Source: Cloeon dipterum (Eukaryota; Arthropoda; Insecta; Ephemeroptera; Baetidae). Taken from it: DNA of 64,000 bases. The stretch spans positions 2,542,001 through 2,606,000 of the forward strand of contig NC_088786.1 in NCBI RefSeq assembly GCF_949628265.1, in the 5' to 3' direction. The notes under the pieces were generated by a model, which worked only from the letters and a program-made list of their open reading frames with translations, was not told the origin of the DNA and ran no database searches. Position 1 is the first letter of the stretch; each line of letters opens with the position of its first letter. The translations under genes were made by a program, and so were the position numbers. Shown here piece by piece: positions 1 to 12,700 of this stretch.

Positions 1-1091
1 ATTTCTTGAAAAATTCAACGGTTTTTGTCATTGATTTTTCGCCTGAATTCGATCCCTTTCGTCACGATCTGTCAGTCCAATATGATTTTGCGACAAATTA
101 CCTAAATTGTGAAATAAATCGTCATTTTACAATTGATGCTCGCCGCTTGATTAGCATATATGCAAACTTTTGAGGCAATTTTCTCAAAAATTTTAACATT
201 TCCCTAAATTTTAGAGACAATAATGTTTCAAGTAAAGGATAAAGGATTTTTCACTAATTTTCTGTAAAGTTTATAAATACAAGAAATGTTTTAATAATTG
301 ATGATAATTTATTATTTCAGATTCATGACATCATCATCCGTCCAACTGGTGAAGCGTTCTAGATGTGAAAATCAACACTAGCACCAGGAAAACAAGAAAA
401 TCTACCCAATTTATGGTCAAATTCCATATCTGAGAGGTGTAATAGAATGCTGATCCCCGTCCAACCTAAATAAATATGCATTTTTAAATCTAAAAATTGA
501 TGATGATATTTGTAAGGTAAAATAAAACTGCACCTTTTAATACATCTTCAACTTTTAATTTTTTAATCTCTTCACAAAATAAATCAGATCAATTAGTAAC
601 TGAGGACTATTCATTACTATCTCCTAAATAACAAAAATACAAAATTGCTTTTGTAAAATATTATTATCTCTGAAGATTTTCTGTGTGCAGAACCATTCAT
701 AAGCTTTTAATATCTTTAAATGCTTACAATCACCTACACATATGATTATTTTTTAATAGCAATAAAACCGATAACATATATATAACTTTATTTAATGCAC
801 ACAAGTTAAAATTGTGCACAGATATAACAACATACAACTGCAACAGCATTGTTTTAAAAATAGCTCTGAGAAAACACTTAATGAAAATAATACTAAACTA
901 TGAGCTAAAGGATTACAGTGACTATTCTGAGAGAAACAATTAAAACCTGAGGGTTTGCGATTCAAATACAGAATTCATCACGAACATAACCACTTCGCAA
1001 ATTAAAAGTTATAGTAGATTAATTAATTTGATCTCACAGCATCAGGAATAATAATTTTCAACGTCTTAAAATCTATTTCAGCCTCTTTCCC
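1..1091. other. AT-rich 3' flank, no gene seen
   Basis: About 1.1 kb of AT-rich sequence downstream of the calmodulin-like gene. I see no convincing exon, tRNA or repeat-family copy here. It probably contains the 3' UTR of that gene next to position 1091. Confidence 0.5.
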
Positions 1092-2402
1092 TTATGACAG
1101 CAACTTTGCAAACTCTAAAAGAATTAAGAATGTAAGTTTAATTCACAATCAGATAAGAAAATAAATCCAAACGCCGTACCTTCATAGTTGATTCTGCCAT
1201 CCCTGTCGATATCTGCGATGCTAAGCATTTCACTCAGTTCTTTCTCAGTCACTGGCTCCCCAATGATTTCCATTGCAGTTCTTAGCTCATCCTTCAGAAT
1301 AATTAAAAATATTATACAAGAAATTCTGCTTGAACCAATCATTACTTACTCTCGTGATAAATCCGTTCGAGTCTTTATCAAAAACTCTGAACGCTGCGAG
1401 CAAGTCTTCACTGACGTCTTCCTCGTCGATGGACACCGAGTTCAGTCTGCTCGCCAGACTGTTTGTCGCGTCAGAAGTTGACTCTGTGGCTGCAGCGGTC
1501 ACAGCTTCAATGTGCGTAACCCATTGCAGGAACTCAGACTCGTTCACCAAGCTCGCCCCTGAAAGATATTTTTGAGTTCTAATAACAGACGAAAATATTT
1601 TTGGAGCATTTAGATAGTTGCATTGAACTCCTCTCGTCAAGCCCGATCGAATGAACACCAAATTTGAGGTTATTGATCAACGTCAAAGGTCACTAAGGCT
1701 AATTTGCGAAAATTTCAGGGTGTTTTCTGGATTTTGAAAATCAGTGCCATTCTTAAAAAATCCGAAATAGCCCTAAAAATTGGTCTTAGGGTTCGTGTGA
1801 ACTCGTGAGAAATTTTCAAGGTTGTTTTCGGCTGAGATTTCAAGAATTTTGAATTCCGAGAAACCCAAAATTTTCATTTTTTACAAAAATTTCGGGTTCT
1901 AAGCGACAGAAATGCATAAACTGCGCACCGTTCGACTTTGCTGGACTTCCCCTGGTGAGCTGAATAGTTTTTGGGGTGCTCACCCAAATCCCTTCAACCC
2001 TAGTCATCCCCTGAGTCAAAAAGTGAATATTTCAAACTGTCGCAAATTCTTGTTATTTTATTTCATGAATTGATATCGTACCTTTTAAAAATTTGGATTT
2101 AAATTTGAGGGGAAATACCTGATTCGCTGGCCTGAGTAAGAAGTTCAGCGAGGTAATCGGAGCTGACGTTGATTCCCAAGTTTGTCAGCATGTGCTGCAG
2201 TTCGCCGGCGGTCACGCGTCCATCTCTGTCTCGGTCCAGCAGGCCAAACGCTGTTCGCAGCTCTGCAAACACAAATATAAGTGTAATAAGATACGAATTA
2301 TTTTTCTGAGTGGCCGCGCGTACTTTGGAGCTCGTTTTCAATGTTAATAGGCCTGCTGGTTTCGCATTCTTTCTTGTTGGTGACAGAGGCTGCTCGCTGC
2401 AT
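1092..2402 (-). CDS. Calmodulin-like EF-hand calcium-binding protein, 188 aa, 5 coding exons
   Basis: Exons (5' to 3'): 2324-2402, 2119-2262, 1350-1558, 1180-1291, 1092-1114; they sum to 567 nt including the stop, and all phases agree. The start is the first ATG after a 3' splice site (TTTCAG). Four EF-hands can be read. EF1 is DRDRDGRVTAGE. EF2 is degenerate (around QASESGASLVNESEF) and probably does not bind calcium. EF3 is DKDSNGFITRDE. EF4 is DIDRDGRINYEE, and the protein ends EEFAKLLS. The N-terminus (about 28 residues) precedes EF1. Between EF2 and EF3 lies an Ala/Thr/Ser-rich insert of about 30 residues ending in an acidic run, which makes the protein longer than the 149 aa of calmodulin. 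It is likely a cytosolic calcium sensor; its partner cannot be told. It is calmodulin-like rather than calmodulin itself because the EF2 loop and the linker differ. Confidence 0.85.
1590..2020 (-). repeat. Dispersed repeat family A, copy 1
   Basis: This copy carries the family core in reverse: the complement of GAACGGTG, then a TTTTTGCA-like stretch, TTCTGACNNTTAGAACCC and a GAGATTTGG-like motif. It also has the flanking part seen in longer copies, which reads on the minus strand as GACCTTTGACGTTGATC and ATTCGATCGGGCTTGACGAG. It lies in an intron of the calmodulin-like gene. The class is unknown. Confidence 0.6.
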
Positions 2403-3944
2403 TTTTCTGAAATGAATAATAACGAGGCTGTTAAAAACAGAAACCGTGCGCCGTTCTTATCAAAAACTTCGTTTGCTTGAGGATATTGTGTTGCGGAAAA
2501 CAATTATATTATGCTGAAAATTTAATTCTATAGATAGTGGATCGGAAATTTCAAAAACAGTTGGAACACGCAAATATTTCATCTATCACGAAGGAAGAAA
2601 CAAATTAAAAGTTTCTAAAGTCTCCTAGCTATTCACGTCGTTATCTAGGGTTTAACAACCTCCGAGTCGTTAGTGCCCCAAAGCACGCGATTTTCAAGAC
2701 GATTCGCAGTCCGCATTATTCCTTTCGAAAACTCTAGCATGAATTTGCGAAATGGAATTACCCCGAACTTAAACTGTCAAACAGAAGAGACGCAAACAAA
2801 CTTTTTGGATCGCTGGGTGAAAATTGCTCTCAGTTTATAATCTCAAGTCGGACAAATATTTGCAGCGTGCAAATGCCAGGCGCCGAGATTGAGGTCAATC
2901 GAGCACACAGAATGTAAGAGAAAAACACGCGTGTGGGGGAAGAAATTTACGATTGCTTGCACGAGAGCATGGTGGTCGGTCGGCTTACAAGCTCAGTTTC
3001 GCGCAGCGCACACAAATACACGCACGCTGATAAGGTCTTAGCACGGAGTTAACCGCGTACGTAATGCACTTAATGAAAGGGCGCATTACTTTTTATATTG
3101 CTTCTCGCCTCAAGGCCAGCAGAAGAGACACACGAGATCGCAGAAAATGCATTTTTGATTGTTGTGATTACGCGGCGGCTGCTTTGTAATTTTGCATTCG
3201 AAAGGCTTTCATCGCGCGACGGCAATTTACGAGGTGTATTACATATATACCGAACTAGTATAATATTGATTTCATTTGTGTTCAAGATTGGCTATTAGCG
3301 ATTGGCACGCACAGCCGCGGAAATGGAACATGTGCGCTGCACAGGGCATTTATACATATATATGCTTTCTATCCTGTATGTTACGGCATGACGTGTTAGA
3401 TATGCAAATATTACCGATTGATTTGAATAAAAACCTGCTTCGCTCGCAGTTGGCTCATTAAAAGTTGTGATTACAGCTAATTTCGACTTATTTTGGTAAT
3501 TTTCTGATCCTGATTGCATTTTGATTCATCGAGATAATTTAATTTGCAGTAAATGCGAGGCATGCGCGGAATCTTTCTCGATGAGCATTCAGCACTCGGC
3601 AGGTTTGGCATTCTGATTTACGATTTCCCAGCGAGTGTGGTTTGGGTCTCCTTGATAAATGCCTATAGTTCCAATCATAATTCCTCGCGCTTCAGAGGCA
3701 GCAGTGGGCAATGCTGTCGGTTCGGGACTAATCGCTTCTGCACACGTATTATTTGCCCTTCCCGCCGGGCGAAAGGGAGGATCCATTTGATATTCAAAGT
3801 TGTTACTTTCACTTCTTAATTGCTGGTGTTTATTTCCGAGCTTCAAATTTTAAAATGAGTTTATCAAATGAGCGGTTACGATTTCAAGAAATTAAAATCT
3901 CGAAAAACTCGAATTTTTCCAATTTTGCCAATATTGTCACCACC
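2403..3944. other. Upstream region of calmodulin-like gene; one small unexplained minus-strand ORF
   Basis: This stretch probably holds the promoter and any 5' UTR exon of the calmodulin-like gene. A 65-codon ORF starting with ATG runs on the minus strand from 3786 to 3589. Its residue composition looks protein-like (Pro/Ala-rich first half), but the opposite strand is also open and I recognise no family, so I do not call it a gene. Confidence 0.3.
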
Positions 3945-4245
3945 AAATCTCGGGTTCAAACAGTCAGAATTACGAAAACTGAACACCGTTCGACTCGTCT
4001 TAACCTCCCCTAGATAGCCGAAGGGTTTTTAGGGTGATCATCCCTCTTTCACCGTGAATTGCAGATTATTAAAAAATCGCTTCGCATGGCACTTTCAGAA
4101 AACTATTCACTAATCACAACCCTCTTTAATTCATAAAAATCATCCCTAAATCCTATTGGCTATCTAGGGGAGGTTGAGACAAATCGAACGGTGTGTAGTT
4201 TTTGAAATTCTGATGGCTCAAACCCGAGATTTGGCAATGAAAATG
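3945..4245. repeat. Palindromic pair of family A cores, unit 1
   Basis: Two family A cores face each other. The left half (about 3945-4050) reads CGGGTTC...CACCGTTCGACTCGTC and then CCTCCCCTAGATAGCC. The right half (about 4150-4245) reads GGCTATCTAGGGGAGGTTGA, then TCGAACGGTGTG and CAAACCCGAGATTTGG. The segment could fold on itself with a loop of about 90 nt. It looks like a foldback, MITE-like element. Confidence 0.65.
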
Positions 4246-4284
4246 TCGGCAAAATTCAAAAGTTTAATTTTATGGTATTATTTC

Positions 4285-4585
4285 CAAGGCAAAATCTCGG
4301 GTTCTAACAGACAGAATTGCAAAAACTGCACAATGCTCGACTCTTCTCAACATCCCCTAGATAGCTGAAGGGTCTTGAGAGTGACCAACCCTCATCTCCT
4401 TCCATTCCGTGCATTCCGGTTAATTGCGACGCAATGCACTTTCACAAACATATTGACTGATCACAACCCTCTTCATTCCATAAAAATCACCCTCAAATCC
4501 TAATGGCTATCAAGGGGAGGTTGAGACGAGTTGAACGGTGGGCAGTTTTTGTAATTATGACTGTTAGACCGCGAGATTTAGCGAT
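4285..4585. repeat. Palindromic pair of family A cores, unit 2
   Basis: A second inverted pair about 40 bp after unit 1, with the same order of motifs: CGGGTTCTAACAGACAG and CCCCTAGATAGCTGAAGG on the left, then GGCTATCAAGGGGAGGTTGA, GTTGAACGGTG and GAGATTT on the right. Units 1 and 2 are therefore tandem copies of a palindrome about 300 bp long. Confidence 0.65.
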
Positions 4586-4589
4586 AAAA

Positions 4590-7320
4590 AAATGGTCGAA
4601 AATTGGCATTTTTAATTTTTGTTAAAATGGCCAAGGCCTATAATCAGTCGCTTTATTAAATACTTTTTATGTTAAATATTTCAAATAATTAAATTCCAAT
4701 GAATCCCAATAATAAATCATTGATGATCACCTGTAAACGGACATACTCTAAATATAGCGTAAGAAATATATTTTCCAAGAAAAAAACATCCTTTATTATA
4801 AAATAGCCTTGAACATAAATTCTATTCTTTTTTTCTCAATTCAACGTATGTTAAATAAAGCAAATGATTCACTGCGCAAAAGAATGCTATCACTGATCAG
4901 TCTGTGCGGCCGCGGGCGGAAAATTTTCCGATTGCCGCGCATTAGGTCAGGGTCGATCGCATTTCCGCCTGCAGAATGCATAAGTATGCAACCGGGTCGG
5001 CTGGCGCGCCCAGCATGTTGCCTATCAGCGCCGAGCGGCTATGTTTCCTCTTTTTTCGCCGCACAGACAAAACGTCGAGGCAGCTCTAGGGAAGGGATTG
5101 ATGATTCTTTCATTTTTGAACGGCCCATTGTCTCTCGAGGCACGTTGTGAATGACAAACAAATAGTGACGGTCGACTGCTTTTTCGAGTCATCATTGAGC
5201 TGCGGGGGTTGAAAAGAACGCGCGGCTCTCACTTACCGCGCCAGGGCCATAAATAATTTAGCCAACTATTCGAATTTTATGTCTAGCACGAGGTGCAGCG
5301 AGTCCGTCTCTGGTTTTGTCAGGAGGCCAGCCGCGTGATTGCGCATTCGCCCGCCTCAACTCGACTCGTCAGCCAGCAGCAAAGTGTGTATTTTCGACTC
5401 GCGCGCGCACTGCTCTTTCGGCCCGTGGCCGCTCTCGTTCTCCTCACCCATTCACGAGCGATTTTTATCGGAGTGTTTGGAACAGAGGTAATAAATATCC
5501 TGTGACGCGCTACATCACAATGGCCATTTTCGAAATAAAATGCTCCAACACGTAAACAATAAACATCTCACTTTGACGCTACTATTAATGCTGGTTATTT
5601 ACGAGTATCGATTTTGCGGCTCCTTTTTATAAAAGGTCGCGTTTCCTTGTTTTATGAAGCAATGCATGCAGCAATTTCCTTGCTGCATCTGTCAATAGGT
5701 CGCAGGAGACGCTTTTGTTGCGTTGTGTGCATCCAATCATAGATAATCAGATAAGCTTCGTGACATATTACCAGTCAATCAGGTCATAATAAATTTTAAT
5801 GATTTATAATTGAGATTTGTTCATTTATTATTATAGTCGCTGTTGGAAACCGATATATTGCACTACACATAAATCAATTTCGATTCCTAAGGGTTGAATT
5901 AGGTTAAATAGCCTTTCAGCGGTTTTTGGAACGTCGGTGACCAATCAGAGAAAGCAAAGCGTTTTGATGTAAAGACGGCAGCGCCACAACGACGGTCTAG
6001 CGACATGGCAGGTGTGTCTCTGTGGCACTGCTGTCTCGATCTGGACAATCAGAGAAAACCAATCCCTTCTCTGAATGGTCTGTGACACTTTTCCAGACAA
6101 ACAAACCGCCAAAAGTAACGGTGATTTACGTTTTCTGCAAATTTCAGTACGTTAAATTGACTGCCTAACCTGATTCGAACCTCAGCAATCAATTGGCACT
6201 GTCAAAATTGAAATTTTAGCATTTCGAAATGTTTTTGCCATGGTCACATCCCATTTTTTTTAACTTTGCAAGCCTTTTAGCCAATTGACGAGCAAGCATG
6301 TTTGTAGTGTGTCATCACAACCGGAAAATATCCAATTTCATACTCTCTTAATTGCCTCTTTGAAATATGGTACATATTTTATTTTGCATATGTGTATTAA
6401 AACAATGTTCCCTTCCCTCTGCTTCAATAATGCAGAAAATCGAATATAAAAATCTCCTTTTTCGGAGCACGAAGTGTCACATGACTCAAACTATTTTAAC
6501 GATGCCGCTTTTGTTAATTAGCATTTGGCTATACTCTCGGTGAGTCGGTACGCGTGACGGCTGAGTATCACAATATCACAACAAAACACACGCGCAGCCA
6601 CTTGTCTTGGCGGTCGTCCAGAAAGTCCAAAATATTTTTGCTCACCATAAGAACTTTGCCGCTCAAATTGGGTGCTGCGGTGCATTTTGAGCACATTACT
6701 TGGCGGCTGATTACAAAATCGATGCGAAATTTGCATGCCTCTCTCGCTCGCTTGCTCTCTTTTGCGCACTATGGCTTGTGTGTATTTTACTATACAGGTT
6801 AGCGCAGTTGTCGAAGGCAGGCATATGGCAAATCCATAGAGTACATAGTGTCTGCAGTGAGCAACTCACGTGTTTGCTTTCGCCTTTCGCCGAGTCTTAG
6901 CATTAGCACACACACCGAAAGAGCAAACAAATAAGAGAGGTTTCTGCGTCCGGAAATTTATTCACCGAGCTTCACTAACATTTGACTCTGAACTACCTAG
7001 AGAAATTAATTGCGCAATAAATCACTTCAGAGGAAAATCCCATTTGGTTTCAATCGCACCTACCCGTGTTTGAAATGCAAGCCGAGAGAGTTAACAAGGA
7101 CCGACCGAAATCAAAAGGTTTTTTGCACCAGACATGTAGACTTTGATGAAATTGAAAGTGACCAACAAAAGGTTTGTATCTATATATATATAGTACCAAT
7201 TGGTGATCGAGTTATGGAGGGAAACTTTCAAGGGGATTTGTTAAATAACACTCAAATTCCAAACATAAAAGAAACAAAAAATCGAGAATGGATTAAAATT
7301 TTCACTTTTCACCTCGGGGG
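4590..7320. other. Gene-poor spacer
   Basis: About 2.7 kb with locally higher GC (around 4900-5450 and 6540-6900). No ORF in it looks coding, and I see no chain of exons with matching splice sites. It holds one foldback MITE (5881-6195, listed separately). Confidence 0.4.
5881..6195. mobile_element. Foldback MITE with CCAAT-bearing arms, copy 1
   Basis: The left arm starts near GATTCCTAAGGGTTGAATTA and runs through GTTTTTGGAACGTCGG to GTGACCAATCAGAGAA. The right arm carries the inverted equivalents: TTCTCTGAATGGTCTGTGAC, CCGCCAAAAGTAACGG and CCTAACCTGATTCGAACCTC. The centre has TGTCTCGATCTGG, which is shared with the copy near 50.9 kb. It encodes no protein and looks like a non-autonomous DNA element. 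Confidence 0.55.
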
Positions 7321-7324
7321 ATGA

Positions 7325-7720
7325 AATTATGGTCAATAGGGGCCGGGGGTTTGGGATAAGCACCTCAAAAACCATTCAGCTCACCAGGGGAAGTCAAGCC
7401 AAGTCGAACGGTGTATAATTTTTGCATTTCTGACCCTTAGAACCCGAAATTAGGCGCTCAAAACATTTTGCAAGAATTGAAACATTTGTGTTTTCCGAAA
7501 TTCAAAATAGAATTTCTCGGAAACGAAGCTTGCAATGAAATTTCCACACGAGATTACAAGTACCCTGAAAACATTTTTGAGGGGCATTTCGGATTTTTAA
7601 ACCTTGGTGAAGATTCGATCGGGCTTTACAAAAAGAGTTTGAACGCACACCTTTTAATTTTCAAAATGAGTTAATTCATTTTTAAAATTCGATAAAAATA
7701 TCCAGAAAAACCCGCAAATT
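7325..7720 (+). repeat. Dispersed repeat family A, copy with long 3' part
   Basis: Reads AACCATTCAGCTCACCAGGG, then GTCGAACGGTGTATAATTTT and TTCTGACCCTTAGAACCCG. After that comes the extended part with GGGGCATTTCGGATTTTTAA and GATTCGATCGGGCTTTAC. It is in the same orientation as the copy at 55.4 kb. Confidence 0.65.
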
Positions 7721-9743
7721 TGAAATTTTTGACGTCATATTATATTTTTTGGTTACTCCTTGATTTCAGACTGATCGTCGGTTTTCATTTCGTCTGATTT
7801 TCGGATACATTTAGGGCACTATTAAGCGTGCATGTACAGCGGGGTGACATTTAACCCGGTGCAAAATTGCCTCTTTATATGAATCCACGCCGTTGAAAAT
7901 GTCAGCGTGGATGCCAAAGCTAATTGCTCCAGATTATAACAGAGCGAAGTTGAAGCGCGATGCCAAGATATTTTCTTTCCGTGTTGAAATGCGTCCAAAG
8001 CTGCTTGCTGCCGTTTTTGATGCTCCATTGGCCGCGTAATTTGAGTGGCACCTTCGTGGCGAACGAGAATCACAGATCCAGAATGGCCTTTTACGTTATT
8101 AGCATGATATATATTTTTTATTACGTCAACACACTACGTGCAGAGCAACGAGAAAAATATTTGCGAATTTAAAAGTGTAAAATTTGATTAGCATTAGTCG
8201 TTTTGGTCTAATGAGACACACGTAATTCTGGTTAATCAGTGCAGACTCAGAGAGGGACCGCCTTTGACGAGCGAGTTAATTAATAAAAATGACCGGAGGG
8301 GCGCGGGAGCAGTGCCAAGCGAGAAGACTCATTCAGTCGATGTGCACGGCCTTGTTTCTCTGGATGAGTTGTACGGCTGCTGCCATATTATCACTATTTC
8401 GCATCTTTACAAACAAACACACGCGGAAACGTATATGCAACCCTCTTAAAAGGCGTCGCATAACGCCGGTTGAGACGAATGTTTACGTTCACGCAATCGA
8501 TAGGAAATCGTCTATGCTGTAATGAGCGCCAAGGTGTTACAGGGTAGTTTGCGTGTTAGAAAAATAAACATTCGGATCGTCTCTCGCGCTCCTCAAAAAG
8601 TGGCAGAGCTACACGTTTTATAAATAATTGAAAATTTAGCTATTTTTGACACGTTGCCCTTCAGCTCCTAAGCTTTTTTGCAATATATATTCGAGTTGGA
8701 CACTTCTTGGAAGTGGCGCAACGCCAAAAATTCCTATATGATTTCAAATTTTACTGCATTATGAACGGGCGTTCGTCCAACCTTTATAATGTAAATGATC
8801 GCACGCGCTGTTCTGAAAACAATATTTTGGGTTGCGATATATTCTTGGCAGCAGTAAATCGAGAAACAAATATTTCAGACGTATTATATGGCGCAATGAA
8901 ATATTGAATATATTCATCAAGTCCGCGATGTATATTGCTGAAATGATAAAAAAAACACCCAAATTTGTTGCGCTGTACGAAAACCGGTTTTAAATCCGCG
9001 CTTGGCAAATCACAAACAATTACAGTTAAAAAAGGAAAGATTAACGTCTCGTTTATAAAATTAAATGAATTTATTATAATTTGCTCTGTAGAAAAAGGGT
9101 TGTGTACATCTTTTTACCTTTCTGTTTGCGACGTGAGCGCGAGAGTACTTGAAGCAAGGGAAGATTAGTAGCAGCCAAAAGCTGCTCTGCCGCTGCAAGA
9201 AGTGTGCGAAAGCCGACTACTCAACTCCAGTGCAGCAGGAGAGGGCCCAACAATGGTGCCCCGCCAGCCGAGTTTGCGCGCGCCGCACACTCGCCTCACT
9301 TTTGACGAAGGCTGCCTGCCACTTCTTGAGCAGCGCAGTCTAAAGGCTACTTTGCTTATGTAATTATTATATCACGGCTAATGAAGCATAGTAGTTATTA
9401 CGCCGCCAAAGCCTCCTGCCACTGCAAGCGCAGTATTTCGGACTGCTTTACGCAAGAACGGTCGAAGGATAAAGTAATACATTTTGTTTTCTATACTTAA
9501 TAAGATTTATTTTTCAATGAGTGTGTCTTTTGTAAACAATCGTAATACTTTTTCCGATACAAAATTCTCCTCGCAAGAAATAAATGGAATTAAATTAAGT
9601 AACATTTTATATTGCATAGCATCTTATTAGCTATAGTCATAAATAATTTCTATCATCTATAAAACAAAAATAAATGAGATGAACTCAGTTTTTGGCCCCA
9701 TTTGATTGGATTTTGCCTCATTTTAATACAATGACAAGGATTT
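7721..9743. other. Gene-poor spacer and 3' flank of RALGAPB
   Basis: About 2 kb without a supported gene. The part just above 9500 is AT-rich and should contain the 3' UTR and poly(A) site of RALGAPB. A GC-richer patch lies around 9170-9350, but its ORFs show no recognisable domain. Confidence 0.4.
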
Positions 9744-12700
9744 TTAAGAAGAGATGTCGATTTTGTTAAACAAGTGCAGACAGAGTTCAGGTACGTTCAT
9801 TTCACATTTGTAGCGCTGCGTGAAGTCCTGGATCTTGAGTCGGCGTCTTACATGCGGCGCGTGTTGAGCGTCGTTTTCCAAGCGCCGGCGACGGCAAATG
9901 TTGAGCGCTGTTTGACGCACCAGGTTGCCGATCACCCTGCGACTCACAACCATTCCATCCACCAAGGGAATTGCAAATGACAAGGGTTTGCTGCAAACAT
10001 TTATTTCCAAATTTTTAAAGTAAATGTGAAACGAAACTGACTAATTATACAACTGCATAAATTTACGAAAAAAAGGAGTGAAATAATACGATGAAAATAT
10101 TTAAAAATGTATGAGTCGACACCAAAAACGCTAATTTCTAACCAAAAGTTAATTTGGCTAAAAAATCCACCCCTGGGGACAGAGGGTGGGTCCCAACCCT
10201 CGACCATGACCTCAAAGAGTTAAAATTAATTATTTTCATTCAAATTTGGGCCAATGCTGGTCGCCAACACAAAAATTTCCTTGTTTAAAAACATTTGGAT
10301 TCCAAAAATCATGTTTTTTTAAACTTTAAATGAGATTTTCTCAAAACATATTATAGAAGATCATGGCACCAATTTTTGATAATTATGTTGTTGCCAAGTG
10401 CATGTGTCACGTTTTGGAAATTTTTTTGATTTAAAATTTTATGTAATAGGGCATGCAGGGATTTTTTTTAAATTCATCCTATGAAGTTGGCCACCAGGGG
10501 AAACTTGTTTGGCGTCAAATTTAGACAATTATGGCTGCCTCGATCTGTACAAAATTAAAAATTCTCCTAAATATTAGATTTTTGTAATTATTAGGGTCCC
10601 GAGAACAGTGGTAGTTGAATTCCTTCTCACCTCCCAACTGGTCCTTGCAGTTTTACCCTGACAAGATCACTTTCAAGGGGATGCAGGAAAATGACAAAAA
10701 CATCCTGTCGGTCTCGCAAAAGCGGTCCAGACTCCAATCCAGTGCTCGTCACAGACATAAGATCAGCTTGAATGAATATTCTAAATTAGATCAAAGAAAT
10801 GAAAATAAATAAAAACTACGACGTACCGATTGGTGGTTTGAAAGTGTCTTCGAAATTCTCGACCCACAGCACCACGACTTTCGTGTCCATCATTGCAGCT
10901 TTCCTCCTGCGGACAGCAGAGGGCGAGTCCTTTCCGCTGATTAGGCTGACGCCACTAGCAGTGTTTGGAGGACCCTTTTCCAAGTCGAGAGACAGCGTTC
11001 TCGACGGCTTATCAGTAGACATTCCTTGCGCTGAGAGTGGACGCCCTGGCACGGCTGAAAGTTAATTTCTATTACCCAGACTTGCGATTTTAAGCAAACG
11101 TACTTATGTCTGGATTTGCGTGCACAGCCGAGGTTTCCGTGAGGTGTCTTGATTTCAAGGTTGGAACAACAAAAGCCAGTTCTGAACTGACATCTGCCCA
11201 GTAAATGACCTGGTGGTCTCCATTGAAAAGCGAACCACCGTGATTTTTGTCCTCAGGAGGTACTGTAATCACAATTTACAGCCATCTAATAGGAAGCATC
11301 CTACAAGTAAGTTTACTCACAGTCTCTGGGTCTTTCAAGGAGCTTCCAGCTGGTGGCAACATGCCCAGTCCACCCAGGGTGCTTGTACACGTCAACTGGC
11401 CAGCCAAGGCTACCCAGGAACAGAAGAAATCTCGGATCGACACCGTCCTTCTTCAGCTGAAATTAAAGTTGACTTAATTAATTAAATCTCATAAACCACG
11501 ACGGATATGGTCTGCGATCTTGCTGAGCACTATTTTGATTTTTATTCGAATGGTGGGCGATTTTTGAATTTCTGACCCTTAGAAACCGAGATTTGACGCT
11601 CACAATGTTTGAGAAAATTTGAAAAATTCGTGTTTTCGAGAATCAAAATTGAATTTTTCGAAAACAAAGCCAAATGCCACCTTCAAATTTTCTCACAAGC
11701 TCACACGTACCCTGAGATCACATTTTACGGGCGTTAAAAATTTTCAAATTTCCAAAAAAATAACTGGAAATTTACGAGAATTACCCTTAGTGACATATAT
11801 GACCTTGACTTAAAATTGGCGTTCATTCAATCCGGCCTAACGAAAAGAGCTCAACGCACCCTCAAAATGAGTTATTGCACTCTCAACATTAGCCAAAAAT
11901 GTCCCTTAAATCCAGCATTTAAAATTTTGGTAGGGGGGTTAATGGCAACCTAACAATATGGTACTCTTAAAAAATTTGAAAAATCACAGCCGATAGCAGA
12001 TCTCTCATGGAATATTCTACAAATTACCCAGACTTGTTGTTTCGTAAAAATGATTCAATTTATCAAGTGAAGAAACAAAGACCTACATACCACATTATTG
12101 CAGATTTGCTCCGCACTTGTCTGCTTTGATCTAACATAAAACAAGTGGACCGTGTCCCAAGTTCTAGGAGACATGAAATCAAGCAGTTCAAGGTCAGCAG
12201 CAAAGCCGCTCATCTTGTTGTCAATCACAGTAAGCTGAGGGTGCTCAGAAATGCCCTAAAGAGGACGATTTTTTATTACAAGCTAAACAGCATTTGGAAG
12301 GTTTCAAACCTGCTCTCCGTCAAAATTAATCAGTCCCAGGCTAGAAAGAAAGAGTCGAGAGGTTTGGATCTCGGTCTTTCTTGGCGGTGGCTTGCATTCG
12401 TAATTTGGGTGGCGCGGCTGGCTCTTTTCCTTCTTTGCAGTTACCTGTTCGCGCGTGTGCGCTTCTTCGACCAGTTTGCCGAGCAATTTATGTCCGACCA
12501 TGTCTTCATCACTGCTGTAGCACGAATCCAAAGACGGAATGGAACCATCCCTGCGATGACAGAAATATTTAACTTAAAAGAAAGTACAAATCAAGTAAAA
12601 AAAACTACATTTTGCACTTGGGAATCCGTTCAGCAGAGTCAGGATAGAACTTGATGTTCTTCTTTGCGCGCTTTTGTTTATCCCTGCCAGGGAGAGGCCT

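Noticed and set aside
3589-3786. 65-codon minus-strand ORF upstream of the calmodulin-like gene
   Set aside because: Composition is plausible, but the other strand is also open, there is no family match and no splice context.
6110-6200. tRNA-like B box (GGTTCGAATCAGG on minus)
   Set aside because: No A box or acceptor stem at the right distance; the motif lies in the outer arm of the foldback MITE.
12145-12654. 169-codon plus-strand ORF
   Set aside because: Antisense shadow of RALGAPB exons 12091-12255 and 12310-12550.
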